Below, piece after piece: positions 1-6,512 of a stretch of DNA of 12,774 bases. Origin of the DNA: Candidatus Dormiibacterota bacterium (GTDB taxonomy: Bacteria > Chloroflexota > Dormibacteria > Dormibacterales > Dormibacteraceae); the NCBI GenBank assembly GCA_955652585.1, contig CATPBF010000026.1:1-12774 (forward strand). Reading direction: 5' to 3'. Positions within the stretch are counted from its first letter, which is position 1; every line of letters begins with the position of its first letter. The position numbers and the translations under genes are program-made. The notes under the pieces are model-generated. The model was not told the origin of the DNA, made no database searches, and saw nothing but the letters and a program-made list of their open reading frames with translations.

Positions 1-1
1 C

Positions 2-1141
2 ACAAAGGGTCAGTCGGTCCAGACCAACCAGGTTTCGATCGTCCATCTGCAGACAGGTTGGGACCGCGCCTACGCTGAGTCCTACACAGGCATCCTGGCA
101 CCGACACGCGGCGACTATCAGGTCAGCGTCGCCGGGGCCCGGCCCTGGGTTGGTCCCATCAGCTCATTCAGCGGTGGGGTCGGTCCGAGCTCCGCCGAGA
201 TCCGGGTGAACGCCGACAGCAATTCGATCCTGCTGCCGAGCATGACGGCTTTCGTCCTGCGCGGCTTTGCAACCGAGCAGGTGGCCGACGCTCCGCACCT
301 TGTCGCGACCACGAAGCTCGTCAATGGAAAGCTGACAGGCACCATCCAGAACAACTCCACCATGCGTTTCACCGACCTCTTGGTTCTGGCCGGTGACGGT
401 TACCAGGTGCTTTCGGGCTTGGCGCCTGGCGACACTGCGACATTCAGCGTCACCCCCAAGGTTTCAAATCCGTATGCGGGGCCACCCGCGTACTCAACCA
501 TCTATGGCAATTACTTCTACGGCCCCCAGCCCAGCCAGATTACCGACGCCGATCGCCTGAACCTCGAGAAGTCCTCGATCCTCTCAATGGTCGCCGCCGG
601 AGGTTTCAACGGCATCAGCTTGACCATCGCCCCGATGATCGTTGCCTGGACCCAGCAGCCGTATGAGCAAATCACGGTGGCCGGTGCCCATCCTCGAGCG
701 ACTGCAGAATCAGCCGTGGTCATCCCGCTGGCTATCGGCGCGATCGGGGCGGGGTCACTGCCGGCGGGCCTGGTGGTGAGCCGTTTCACCGACATCGATG
801 GCACGACCCAGAACGGACCGCCCGGCGCCGTGTTCATGCAGAGCGGAACGGCGACCTACGACTTCACGCCCCAGCTCGTACCGGGCACGCACCTGACCGG
901 GGCCACCCTGGACTCGACCAGCCAGAGCCCGAAGGGCGGCGCGTTTCCAGGCCAGAGTCTCTCGGCCGAGGCATGGGATTGGTCACAATCGGCCTGGGTG
1001 CCCGTGACGTACACGCCCCTCGGCACCAGCCCTTTGCCTGCCGCTGTTGTCAATCCATCGTCGGGCGAGGTGCGGATCAAGGTCACTGTCAACACACAGG
1101 CCCTGCTGGGACCACTTTCGTTGACGGGGACTGTCCAGTGA
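2..1141 (+). CDS. Large beta-rich extracytoplasmic protein, C-terminal part (5' truncated)
   Basis: The frame is open from the first complete codon at base 2 to the TGA at 1139-1141, giving 379 residues with the N-terminus outside the window. A GTG at 206 is in frame but lies within continuous coding sequence, so it is probably not the start. The sequence is rich in Thr, Ser, Gly, Pro and Val and lacks cysteine. A stretch near fragment residues 110-150 (LTGTIQNN, then LAPGDTATF) looks like an Ig-like or CARDB-type beta sandwich. The end (fragment residues 285-379) is Gly/Pro/Ser-rich with short beta-like strands. There is no clear transmembrane helix in the visible part; a hydrophobic run near residues 238-258 is interrupted by Gly and Pro. 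The gene overlaps the ABC ATPase start by 4 bases, so it is probably co-translated with the exporter. An extracytoplasmic location and a role as substrate or partner of the ABC system are inferences; no enzymatic motif was recognised. Confidence 0.7.
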   Translation, partial: TKGQSVQTNQVSIVHLQTGWDRAYAESYTGILAPTRGDYQVSVAGARPWVGPISSFSGGVGPSSAEIRVNADSNSILLPSMTAFVLRGFATEQVADAPHLVATTKLVNGKLTGTIQNNSTMRFTDLLVLAGDGYQVLSGLAPGDTATFSVTPKVSNPYAGPPAYSTIYGNYFYGPQPSQITDADRLNLEKSSILSMVAAGGFNGISLTIAPMIVAWTQQPYEQITVAGAHPRATAESAVVIPLAIGAIGAGSLPAGLVVSRFTDIDGTTQNGPPGAVFMQSGTATYDFTPQLVPGTHLTGATLDSTSQSPKGGAFPGQSLSAEAWDWSQSAWVPVTYTPLGTSPLPAAVVNPSSGEVRIKVTVNTQALLGPLSLTGTVQ

Positions 1142-2064
1142 TCACCGCTGAGAACTTGACCAAGGTCTACGGCAAGAGGACCGCGCTGGACAACGTCTCG
1201 TTCGAGGTGCCAGAGGGGGAGATCTTTGGCTTCGTCGGGCCCAACGGCGCCGGCAAGACGACGACCCTGCGCATATTCGCCGCCCTTCTGGAACCGACCG
1301 CGGGCCGGGCGTCGATCGATGGCGCCGATGTCACGAAGCAGCCGCAGCAGATCCACAGCCGGATCGGGTACATGCCCGACTTCTTCGGCGTCTATGACCA
1401 GCTCACGGTGGGGGAGTACCTGGACTTCTACGGCGCGTGCTACCGGCAGCCCAAACCGCGCCGGGTCAAGATCGTCAAAGACCTGCTGGACCTCGTCGGG
1501 TTGTCGGAAAGGCGCGACCAACAGGTCGATACGCTGTCTCGAGGCCTCAAGCAGCGTCTTTGCTTGGCCCGCGCGCTGGTCCACGATCCGGTCGTGCTGT
1601 TGCTTGACGAGCCCGCGTCCGGTCTCGATCCACGGGCGCGCGTAGAGATGCGCGAGATCCTCAAAGAGCTGCGCAGAATGGGCAAGACGATCGTGATCTC
1701 GAGCCACATCCTTCCGGAGCTGACGGAGCTTTGCACGATGATCGGGATCATCGACCACGGTCGCATGCGCGCCACCGGTCCGGTGCACGAGGTCATTCGG
1801 CAGCTGTCGGCTGACCGCCGGGTTCGCATTACGGTGGTCGGAGACCAGGAGCGAGCGGTGGCAATCCTCAAACCGCTGGCGGCCGTTCGCCATCTCGACA
1901 CCGCCAATGGAGCGATCGAGGCCACCTTTGAAGGCGACGATTCCACCGCTGCCGAGATCCTGCATGCTTTGACTGCGGAAGGGGTCAGGGTTTCGGCTTT
2001 CAGCCAGGTCGACGGGGGACTCGAAGAAGCCTTCATGCGAGCGACATCGGAGGACGTCGAATGA
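1138..2064 (+). CDS. ABC-2 type transporter ATP-binding protein
   Basis: Predicted 308-residue nucleotide-binding subunit that powers the permease encoded next. Motifs in order: Walker A GPNGAGKT (34-41), Q-loop region with GYMPD (77-81), ABC signature LSRGLKQR (133-140), Walker B VVLLLDE (152-158) followed by the D-loop SGLD (161-164), and switch His190 in ISSH. The Q-loop glutamine position is occupied by Asp81, and the signature is LSRGL rather than LSGGQ. A regulatory-type C-terminal tail of about 90 residues ends in GLEEAFM, as in many ABC-2 exporter ATPases. The GTG at 1138 is chosen because it forms a GTGA overlap with the upstream stop, is preceded by GGGGA with a 7-base spacer, and places the usual ITAENLTKVYG strand at the N-terminus. 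The frame continues upstream to 973, but that extension does not resemble the family. Transported substrate is unknown; export is inferred from the ABC-2 class. Confidence 0.95.
   Translation: MITAENLTKVYGKRTALDNVSFEVPEGEIFGFVGPNGAGKTTTLRIFAALLEPTAGRASIDGADVTKQPQQIHSRIGYMPDFFGVYDQLTVGEYLDFYGACYRQPKPRRVKIVKDLLDLVGLSERRDQQVDTLSRGLKQRLCLARALVHDPVVLLLDEPASGLDPRARVEMREILKELRRMGKTIVISSHILPELTELCTMIGIIDHGRMRATGPVHEVIRQLSADRRVRITVVGDQERAVAILKPLAAVRHLDTANGAIEATFEGDDSTAAEILHALTAEGVRVSAFSQVDGGLEEAFMRATSEDVE
2049..2053 (+). promoter_or_regulatory. Ribosome binding site for the ABC permease
   Basis: GGAGG with a 7-base spacer to the ATG at 2061. It lies inside the end of the ATPase gene and is the clearest Shine-Dalgarno sequence in the window, which supports the ATGA-overlap start of the permease. 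Confidence 0.75.
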
Positions 2065-3083
2065 GTAGCGTCATCGCCGCATTCTGGAATCCGATCGTCG
2101 CCAAGGAGTACCGCTCACGAATGCGGACCTGGCGATCGCCCCTGGCCATGATGGTCTATGTCCTTCTCATTGCCGGTCTCGGCTACGCGATGTTCTCCTC
2201 GATGGCGCGGGCGAACAACGCCTTCTCAGGCTCGGTTCCCAACTACGGACAAACCCTTTTCAAGTACCTGGTGGTCTTCCAGATGGTCCTGATCACGCTC
2301 ATCACTCCAGCGCTCACAGCCGGCGCGATCAGCAGCGAACGCGAGCGCCAGACCATCGACCTGCTTTTCGTCACTCGCATACCACCTTTCTCGATCATCT
2401 GGGGCAAGCTGCTGGCTTCGATGTCGTTCGTCGTCCTCTTGCTCTTGCTTTCCGTGCCGATTTTCAGCCTGGTCTTCTTGTTCGGCGGCATCGAGCTCGA
2501 CCAGGTCCTGTACTCGTTCCTCGTGACTATCGTCGCCGCCCTTGCCCTCGGTCTCATCGGCATCGCGTTCTCGACGTGGCTGCGCCGCACACTGGCCGCC
2601 ACCGTGGCCTCCTACATGGGGGCTTTCTTGCTGGTGTTCGGAACAGTCGCGTTCGGAATTATCTTTCCGACCCAGATCGATCCCAAATCGACGAGCCCTC
2701 CGGCGCCGCCGGCGGTCACCTATCTCAGTCCGATCGTTCCGCTCGTGGCGATCGCGGACAATGGACAGCCGCTTGTGAACTATCTGATTCGCTATGACTA
2801 CCCGAACGGCTTTCTCGCGATTCAGAACCGGGGGACCGTTTGCAAACCCCTCGGCAACGGTGGCATGGTTTGTTCTTCCTCTTCCGGGGCCGTCGGCCCG
2901 GTCGTCACCGCTACTGGTACCGCGATTCCGAGCGGCCCCTTCGTGAAATGGCAATACTGGCAGGCGACCGTCGTCTTGCAGCTTGCGATCGGACTTTTCG
3001 CTCTGCTGGTCAGCGCCTTTCTTCTGCCGCCCGTGCGCCGCCTGCCGTGGCGACGCCAGCGCCCTGCGGTGGTGTCCGAGTGA
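2061..3083 (+). CDS. ABC-2 type transporter permease
   Basis: 340-residue integral membrane protein, the likely partner of the preceding ATPase. The N-terminus carries NPIVAKEYRSRMR (10-22), a cytoplasmic amphipathic lead typical of this permease type. About six hydrophobic helices can be placed at 28-48, 69-91, 118-144, 150-170, 178-202 and 300-323. Between helices 2 and 3 is SSERERQTIDLL (91-102), the cytoplasmic coupling region conserved in ABC-2 permeases. With the N-terminus inside, the roughly 97-residue segment 203-299 between helices 5 and 6 is extracytoplasmic. It is Pro/Gly/Ser-rich and holds the only two cysteines, Cys261 and Cys271. The C-terminus is short and basic. The start overlaps the ATPase stop as ATGA and has a good ribosome binding site; the stop overlaps the next gene by 4 bases. 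The pair could move a polymer, peptide or lipid, or act mechanically; the sequence does not decide. Confidence 0.92.
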   Translation: MSSVIAAFWNPIVAKEYRSRMRTWRSPLAMMVYVLLIAGLGYAMFSSMARANNAFSGSVPNYGQTLFKYLVVFQMVLITLITPALTAGAISSERERQTIDLLFVTRIPPFSIIWGKLLASMSFVVLLLLLSVPIFSLVFLFGGIELDQVLYSFLVTIVAALALGLIGIAFSTWLRRTLAATVASYMGAFLLVFGTVAFGIIFPTQIDPKSTSPPAPPAVTYLSPIVPLVAIADNGQPLVNYLIRYDYPNGFLAIQNRGTVCKPLGNGGMVCSSSSGAVGPVVTATGTAIPSGPFVKWQYWQATVVLQLAIGLFALLVSAFLLPPVRRLPWRRQRPAVVSE

Positions 3084-4636
3084 CTTCACTCGACGCGGTC
3101 GTCCGCACGCTCCGCGGATCGGACGCGAGGTCGCGCGCCCTGCCCTACCTGGTGCACGCCGCACTCGGCGCCGCGATCTGGTTCGCGACCGTGCAGGTGG
3201 CGGCCCGTGTGGTACCGGTCGAGCGCCGGGTTCAGCTGGCTGCGCTTGGCGTCCTCGTCGTGCTGGTGGTGGTCGCGATCGCGTGGATCGCCAGGCGCCC
3301 GGGGCCCGATTTGCTGATGCAGACGGCCGACCTGCACCTGGGGTTGAAGGAGCGCCTGTCCACAGCGTGGGAGCGGCGCGCCGCCGATGGGTTGATGGAC
3401 GACCTTCTTCGTAAGGACGCCCTTCAGCACGCCCTGCGAGATCGGCTCGTTCGGGCTTTTCCGATCCGAATCAACAGGAGGGAGGCGGGGGCAGTCGCCA
3501 TCGTTGCCGCCGCCGCCCTGGCCCTGGCCGTCCTGCCGAATCCGATGGACCGCTTGCTGGCGCAGGCACAAGCCGACCGCGCCAGCCAGGCCAAGGCCGC
3601 AAGCACGATCCACGACGTGCAGAACAAGATCGCGGCCAGCACCAAGACGGCACCGGTTGATCCGAAGGTCCAGAAGATCCTCAGCGATACCGCCAAGCAG
3701 ATCCAGGACGCCAAGGATCCACGGTCGGCGCTGGAAGCTATTTCGCCCGCCGAGCAGCAGCTGCGGCAGCTCTCCGATCCCCAGACCCCCGCCAGGACCG
3801 CCACCACGCAGAACCTGGCGAGCGCGCTGAGCACGACGACCTCCGAGAAAGCTGCCGCCCAAGCCTTGAGCGCCAGCCCTTCGCAGGGTGCCCAGGGCGT
3901 GCGGAACCTTGCCGCTCAGCTGCCAAACCTGTCGCCCCAGGAGCGTGCGCAGCTGGCTCAGGCGCTGGCCGGTGCAGCGCAGAGCGCGAAAGACCCTGCG
4001 ATGGCAGCCTCATTGCAGCGCGCCTCAGACGCATTGTCGAGCGGAGACCTCGCCGCCGCGGCCGCGGCGCTGAACGACCTGGCCGGGCAGCTGGATTCAC
4101 TCCAGAACCAGCAGACCAACGACCAGCAGATTGCTTCGGCGATCAACGGCCTCGAAGCGGCGCGGCAGGCGCTGGCGGCCCAGGTGGACCGCGACGCAGC
4201 CGGATCCAGCGCGGCGAGTGGCGGCGCCGGAGCCTCACCTGCCGCCGCCGCGTCGGCCGCCGCCGGCAGCGGCAACGGGAACGGCAACGGGAACGGCAAC
4301 GGGACCGCCAACGGGAATGGGAATGGCAACGGGAACGGCAATGGCAACAGCAGCGGGAGCGGCGGCTCCGGCGGCACCGGCTCCAGCGGAAGTGGCTCGG
4401 GCACCGGATCAGCCGCGAAGCCGGGCGAGAAGGTGTACGTGCCTGGCCAGCCGGTCCCGGGCCAGCAGGAGAACGATCCGACCCCTCTCGGCCCCGGGCA
4501 GGACGTGCCGCTCACCCCATACACGGAGGTGATCCAGTCCTATCAGCAGGCGGCCCTTGACGCGACCAGCCAGAGCCTCATTCCAGGGAGCGAACAAGAC
4601 CTGGTGCGCGAGTATTTCGCCCGGTTGGGCGAGTGA
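3080..4636 (+). CDS. Three-helix membrane protein with Ala/Gln-rich region and Gly-Asn linker (DUF4175-like arrangement)
   Basis: 518 residues from a GTG that overlaps the permease stop (GTGA). Hydrophobic helices at about 20-44, 50-71 and 135-153. The segment between helices 2 and 3 (72-134) is strongly basic and contains LGLKERLSTAWE (87-98), so it is probably cytoplasmic, which puts residues 154-518 outside. That region is alpha-helical and coiled-coil-like, rich in Ala, Gln and Ser (154-375), then a low-complexity linker of Gly-Asn and Gly-Ser (about 376-445), then a non-repetitive tail (450-518) with PGQPVPGQ and a conserved-looking end, YQQAALDATSQSLIP followed by DLVREYFARL. There is no cysteine. 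The two paired N-terminal helices, the LxERLSTA motif and the C-terminal tail recall uncharacterised proteins that sit beside MoxR and VWA genes; DUF4175 is a similar arrangement, but membership is not established. The next gene starts inside its stop codon. Function unknown; an envelope scaffold or client for the MoxR/VWA module is inference. Confidence 0.8.
   Translation: MTSLDAVVRTLRGSDARSRALPYLVHAALGAAIWFATVQVAARVVPVERRVQLAALGVLVVLVVVAIAWIARRPGPDLLMQTADLHLGLKERLSTAWERRAADGLMDDLLRKDALQHALRDRLVRAFPIRINRREAGAVAIVAAAALALAVLPNPMDRLLAQAQADRASQAKAASTIHDVQNKIAASTKTAPVDPKVQKILSDTAKQIQDAKDPRSALEAISPAEQQLRQLSDPQTPARTATTQNLASALSTTTSEKAAAQALSASPSQGAQGVRNLAAQLPNLSPQERAQLAQALAGAAQSAKDPAMAASLQRASDALSSGDLAAAAAALNDLAGQLDSLQNQQTNDQQIASAINGLEAARQALAAQVDRDAAGSSAASGGAGASPAAAASAAAGSGNGNGNGNGNGTANGNGNGNGNGNGNSSGSGGSGGTGSSGSGSGTGSAAKPGEKVYVPGQPVPGQQENDPTPLGPGQDVPLTPYTEVIQSYQQAALDATSQSLIPGSEQDLVREYFARLGE
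4271..4348 (+). repeat. In-frame hexanucleotide repeat encoding Gly-Asn dipeptides
   Basis: Thirteen six-base units of the form GGN-AAY encode residues 398-423 of the membrane protein, interrupted once by Thr-Ala. Part of the tract is two and a half copies of the 12-mer ggcaacgggaac. Because the unit is six bases, gain or loss of copies would change linker length without a frameshift. Synonymous variation (AAC/AAT, GGC/GGG) breaks the tract into short perfect runs. Confidence 0.85.
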
Positions 4637-5637
4637 CCAGCAGGCTCGTGATCGCAGAAGAGCCGAGTGCCGACCCCAAAAAGGTAACTGAGCTCGCAAG
4701 TAATCTCGAGGCCGAGCTGGCACGGCTGATCGTCGGCCAGAAAGAGCTCCTGCGCGATACGGTCATCGCCCTGATCTCCGGCGGCCACATTCTCCTGGAG
4801 GGCGTGCCTGGCCTCGGCAAGACGATGCTCGTGCGCTCGCTCGGCCAGGCCCTCGATCTGAGCTTTTCGCGAATCCAGTTCACTCCTGACCTGATGCCTG
4901 CCGACATTGTCGGCACCAACATCATCAGAGAGAATTCCGGGCGTCGCGACTTCGAGTACCAGCCCGGTCCCATTTTTGCCAGCCTGGTGCTCGCCGACGA
5001 GGTCAACCGCGCGACCCCGAAGACCCAGAGCGCGCTGCTCGAAGCCATGCAGGAGCGCACGGTCACCGTCGGCACGGAGACCCGCGCCCTGCCCGTGCCG
5101 TTTTTCGTCCTCGCCACCCAGAATCCGATCGAGCTCGAGGGCACGTACCCACTTCCTGAAGCTCAGCTCGACCGCTTCTTCTTCAAGGCCTTGGTGCCTT
5201 TTCCGAGCGAGACCGAGCTGCTGGAGATTGCCCGTCGGACGACAGGCAACGCCCTTCCAGAGCTGCATGCGATCGGCGATGCGGACGCCATCGTTGCCGC
5301 TCAACGCGTCGCCCGCGAAGTGCCGATCGCCGAACACGTGCTGCGTTACGCGGCCCGGCTGATCACCGCCACTCATCCCGGTCGCACCGAGCTGGACTCT
5401 GTGCGCCGCTATGTCCGATACGGCGCCAGCCCGCGCGGCTTGCAGACGCTCGTCCTCGCGGGCAAGGTGCGCGCGCTGCTCGAGGGCCGTTTCAACGTGG
5501 CTTTCGACGACCTGGCCGCCGTGGCGCGTCCCGCCCTTCGCCACCGCGTCTTCCTACAGTTCGAGGCCGAGGCTGACGCGATCACCACCGACCAGATCAT
5601 CGACGAGATCCTGGAGCACGCGAAGAAGGAATCCTAG
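4633..5637 (+). CDS. MoxR-family AAA+ ATPase
   Basis: 334-residue cytoplasmic AAA+ ATPase of the MoxR type, a family that works as a chaperone-like motor with VWA-domain partners. Visible motifs: Walker A GVPGLGKT (57-64), the family segment QFTPDLMPADIVGT (82-95), Walker B LVLADE (118-123) continuing VNRA, the KTQSALLEAMQE stretch (130-141), sensor 1 ATQNP (161-165), LPEAQLDRF (174-182) with the family's conserved Arg, and sensor 2 GASPRG (265-270) in the C-terminal lid. Length and motif order are normal and no catalytic residue is missing. The GTG at 4633 gives a GTGA overlap with the upstream stop. The first 30 residues, up to LIVGQKELL, are a typical non-conserved lead. The DUF58 gene starts 2 bases after the stop, matching the standard MoxR-DUF58-VWA gene order. 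The client is unknown; assembly or activation of a membrane complex by the following VWA proteins is inferred. Confidence 0.97.
   Translation: MTSRLVIAEEPSADPKKVTELASNLEAELARLIVGQKELLRDTVIALISGGHILLEGVPGLGKTMLVRSLGQALDLSFSRIQFTPDLMPADIVGTNIIRENSGRRDFEYQPGPIFASLVLADEVNRATPKTQSALLEAMQERTVTVGTETRALPVPFFVLATQNPIELEGTYPLPEAQLDRFFFKALVPFPSETELLEIARRTTGNALPELHAIGDADAIVAAQRVAREVPIAEHVLRYAARLITATHPGRTELDSVRRYVRYGASPRGLQTLVLAGKVRALLEGRFNVAFDDLAAVARPALRHRVFLQFEAEADAITTDQIIDEILEHAKKES
5626..5630 (+). promoter_or_regulatory. Ribosome binding site for the DUF58 gene
   Basis: AAGGA with a 9-base spacer to the ATG at 5640, located in the last codons of the MoxR gene. It supports the chosen start at the only junction on this strand without an overlap. 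Confidence 0.6.
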
Positions 5638-5639
5638 GC

Positions 5640-6512
5640 ATGGCGGCCCTGCTCGATCCCCCGCTCCTGCGCCGGCTCGAAGCGCTCGCGCTGCGCGTGC
5701 GCCGAGCGGTCAGCGGGCAGATGGGCGGGGAGCGCCGGTCCACGGCTCGGGGCCGCTCGGTGGAGTTCGCCGATTTCCGCAGCTACTCGCCCGGCGACGA
5801 CTTCCGCCTGATCGACTGGAACGCGTACGCGCGACTCGACCGGTTCATGCTTCGTCTGTTCGTCGCTGAGCAGGAGTTGCCGTTGAGCATATTCGTCGAC
5901 CTCAGCGGCTCGATGGATTGGGGCCGCCCGAACAAGGCGGCGACCGCCAGACGGCTTGCTGGTGCGATCGCGTACGTGGCTCTCGCGGCGCTCGATCGCG
6001 TGCGCCTGACCGTGTTTGCGGAGGGGCCCACGTCCGGCGGCGCCCCGTATCGGGGCCGACGCGCGGTTGCGAACCTGTTCTCCCGGCTCCAATCCTTTCC
6101 GGTTGGGGGCCCGACCGACTACGGCCGGCTGGTGTGGCCGATTGCAAGGCAGCGCCCCGGTATGACCGTCCTCATCAGCGACGGGCTGGGCGAGTCCTCG
6201 ATCGATCCTGCGATTGCCGCTCTCGGACGCGCCCGCCAGGAAGGCGTCGTCCTGCAGTTGCTCGCGCCTCAGGAGATCGCACCAGACTGGACCGGCGATG
6301 CGCGATTGAAGGACTCCGAGACCGGAGTCGAGCGCGAGTTCACGTCCACCCCGGTCACCCAGGCGGCTTACCTCGCCGCGCTCGCACGGCGGACCGACGA
6401 GATCGAACATTCAGCGCACCGTCAGGGCCTTCGCTTTGCAAGGCTCTCAACCGACCAACCGATCGAGGACATGGTGCTGAGGACGTTGCGGCGTCTCGGA
6501 CTGCTTTCGTGA
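5640..6512 (+). CDS. DUF58 domain protein with VWA-like fold
   Basis: 290 residues, soluble, with no hydrophobic helix: the short form of DUF58, without the N-terminal membrane pair found in longer members. The DUF58 signature is present: RSVEFADFRSYSPGDD (39-54), then RLIDWNAYARLDRFMLRLF (56-74). The VWA-like metal site (MIDAS) looks complete: DLSGS (Asp87, Ser89, Ser91), Thr159 in GPTD, and Asp181 in LISDG. Such proteins are the usual partners of MoxR ATPases and may be the cytoplasmic adaptor between the ATPase and membrane VWA proteins. The ATG at 5640 has a ribosome binding site (AAGGA), and the usual LLRRLEALALR lead follows directly. The stop overlaps the next start as GTGA. Molecular function in this organism is not shown by the sequence. 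Confidence 0.95.
   Translation: MAALLDPPLLRRLEALALRVRRAVSGQMGGERRSTARGRSVEFADFRSYSPGDDFRLIDWNAYARLDRFMLRLFVAEQELPLSIFVDLSGSMDWGRPNKAATARRLAGAIAYVALAALDRVRLTVFAEGPTSGGAPYRGRRAVANLFSRLQSFPVGGPTDYGRLVWPIARQRPGMTVLISDGLGESSIDPAIAALGRARQEGVVLQLLAPQEIAPDWTGDARLKDSETGVEREFTSTPVTQAAYLAALARRTDEIEHSAHRQGLRFARLSTDQPIEDMVLRTLRRLGLLS

Noticed and set aside
973..1137. N-terminal extension of the ABC ATPase from an upstream start
   Set aside because: The extra 55 residues (Cys/His/Arg-rich) do not match ABC ATPases and overlap the end of the surface protein gene; the GTG at 1138 fits the family start and the overlap pattern.
856..1965. Minus-strand open frame of 369 codons opposite the ABC ATPase
   Set aside because: Its translation has no recognisable domain and is rich in Arg, Asp and Gln, as expected for the antisense of a GC-rich gene; the plus strand here has all ABC motifs.
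2226..3164. Minus-strand open frame of 312 codons opposite the permease
   Set aside because: Highly charged low-complexity translation, antisense to a clear six-helix permease.
4543..5544. Minus-strand open frame of 333 codons opposite the MoxR gene
   Set aside because: Antisense shadow; the plus strand has the complete AAA+ motif set.
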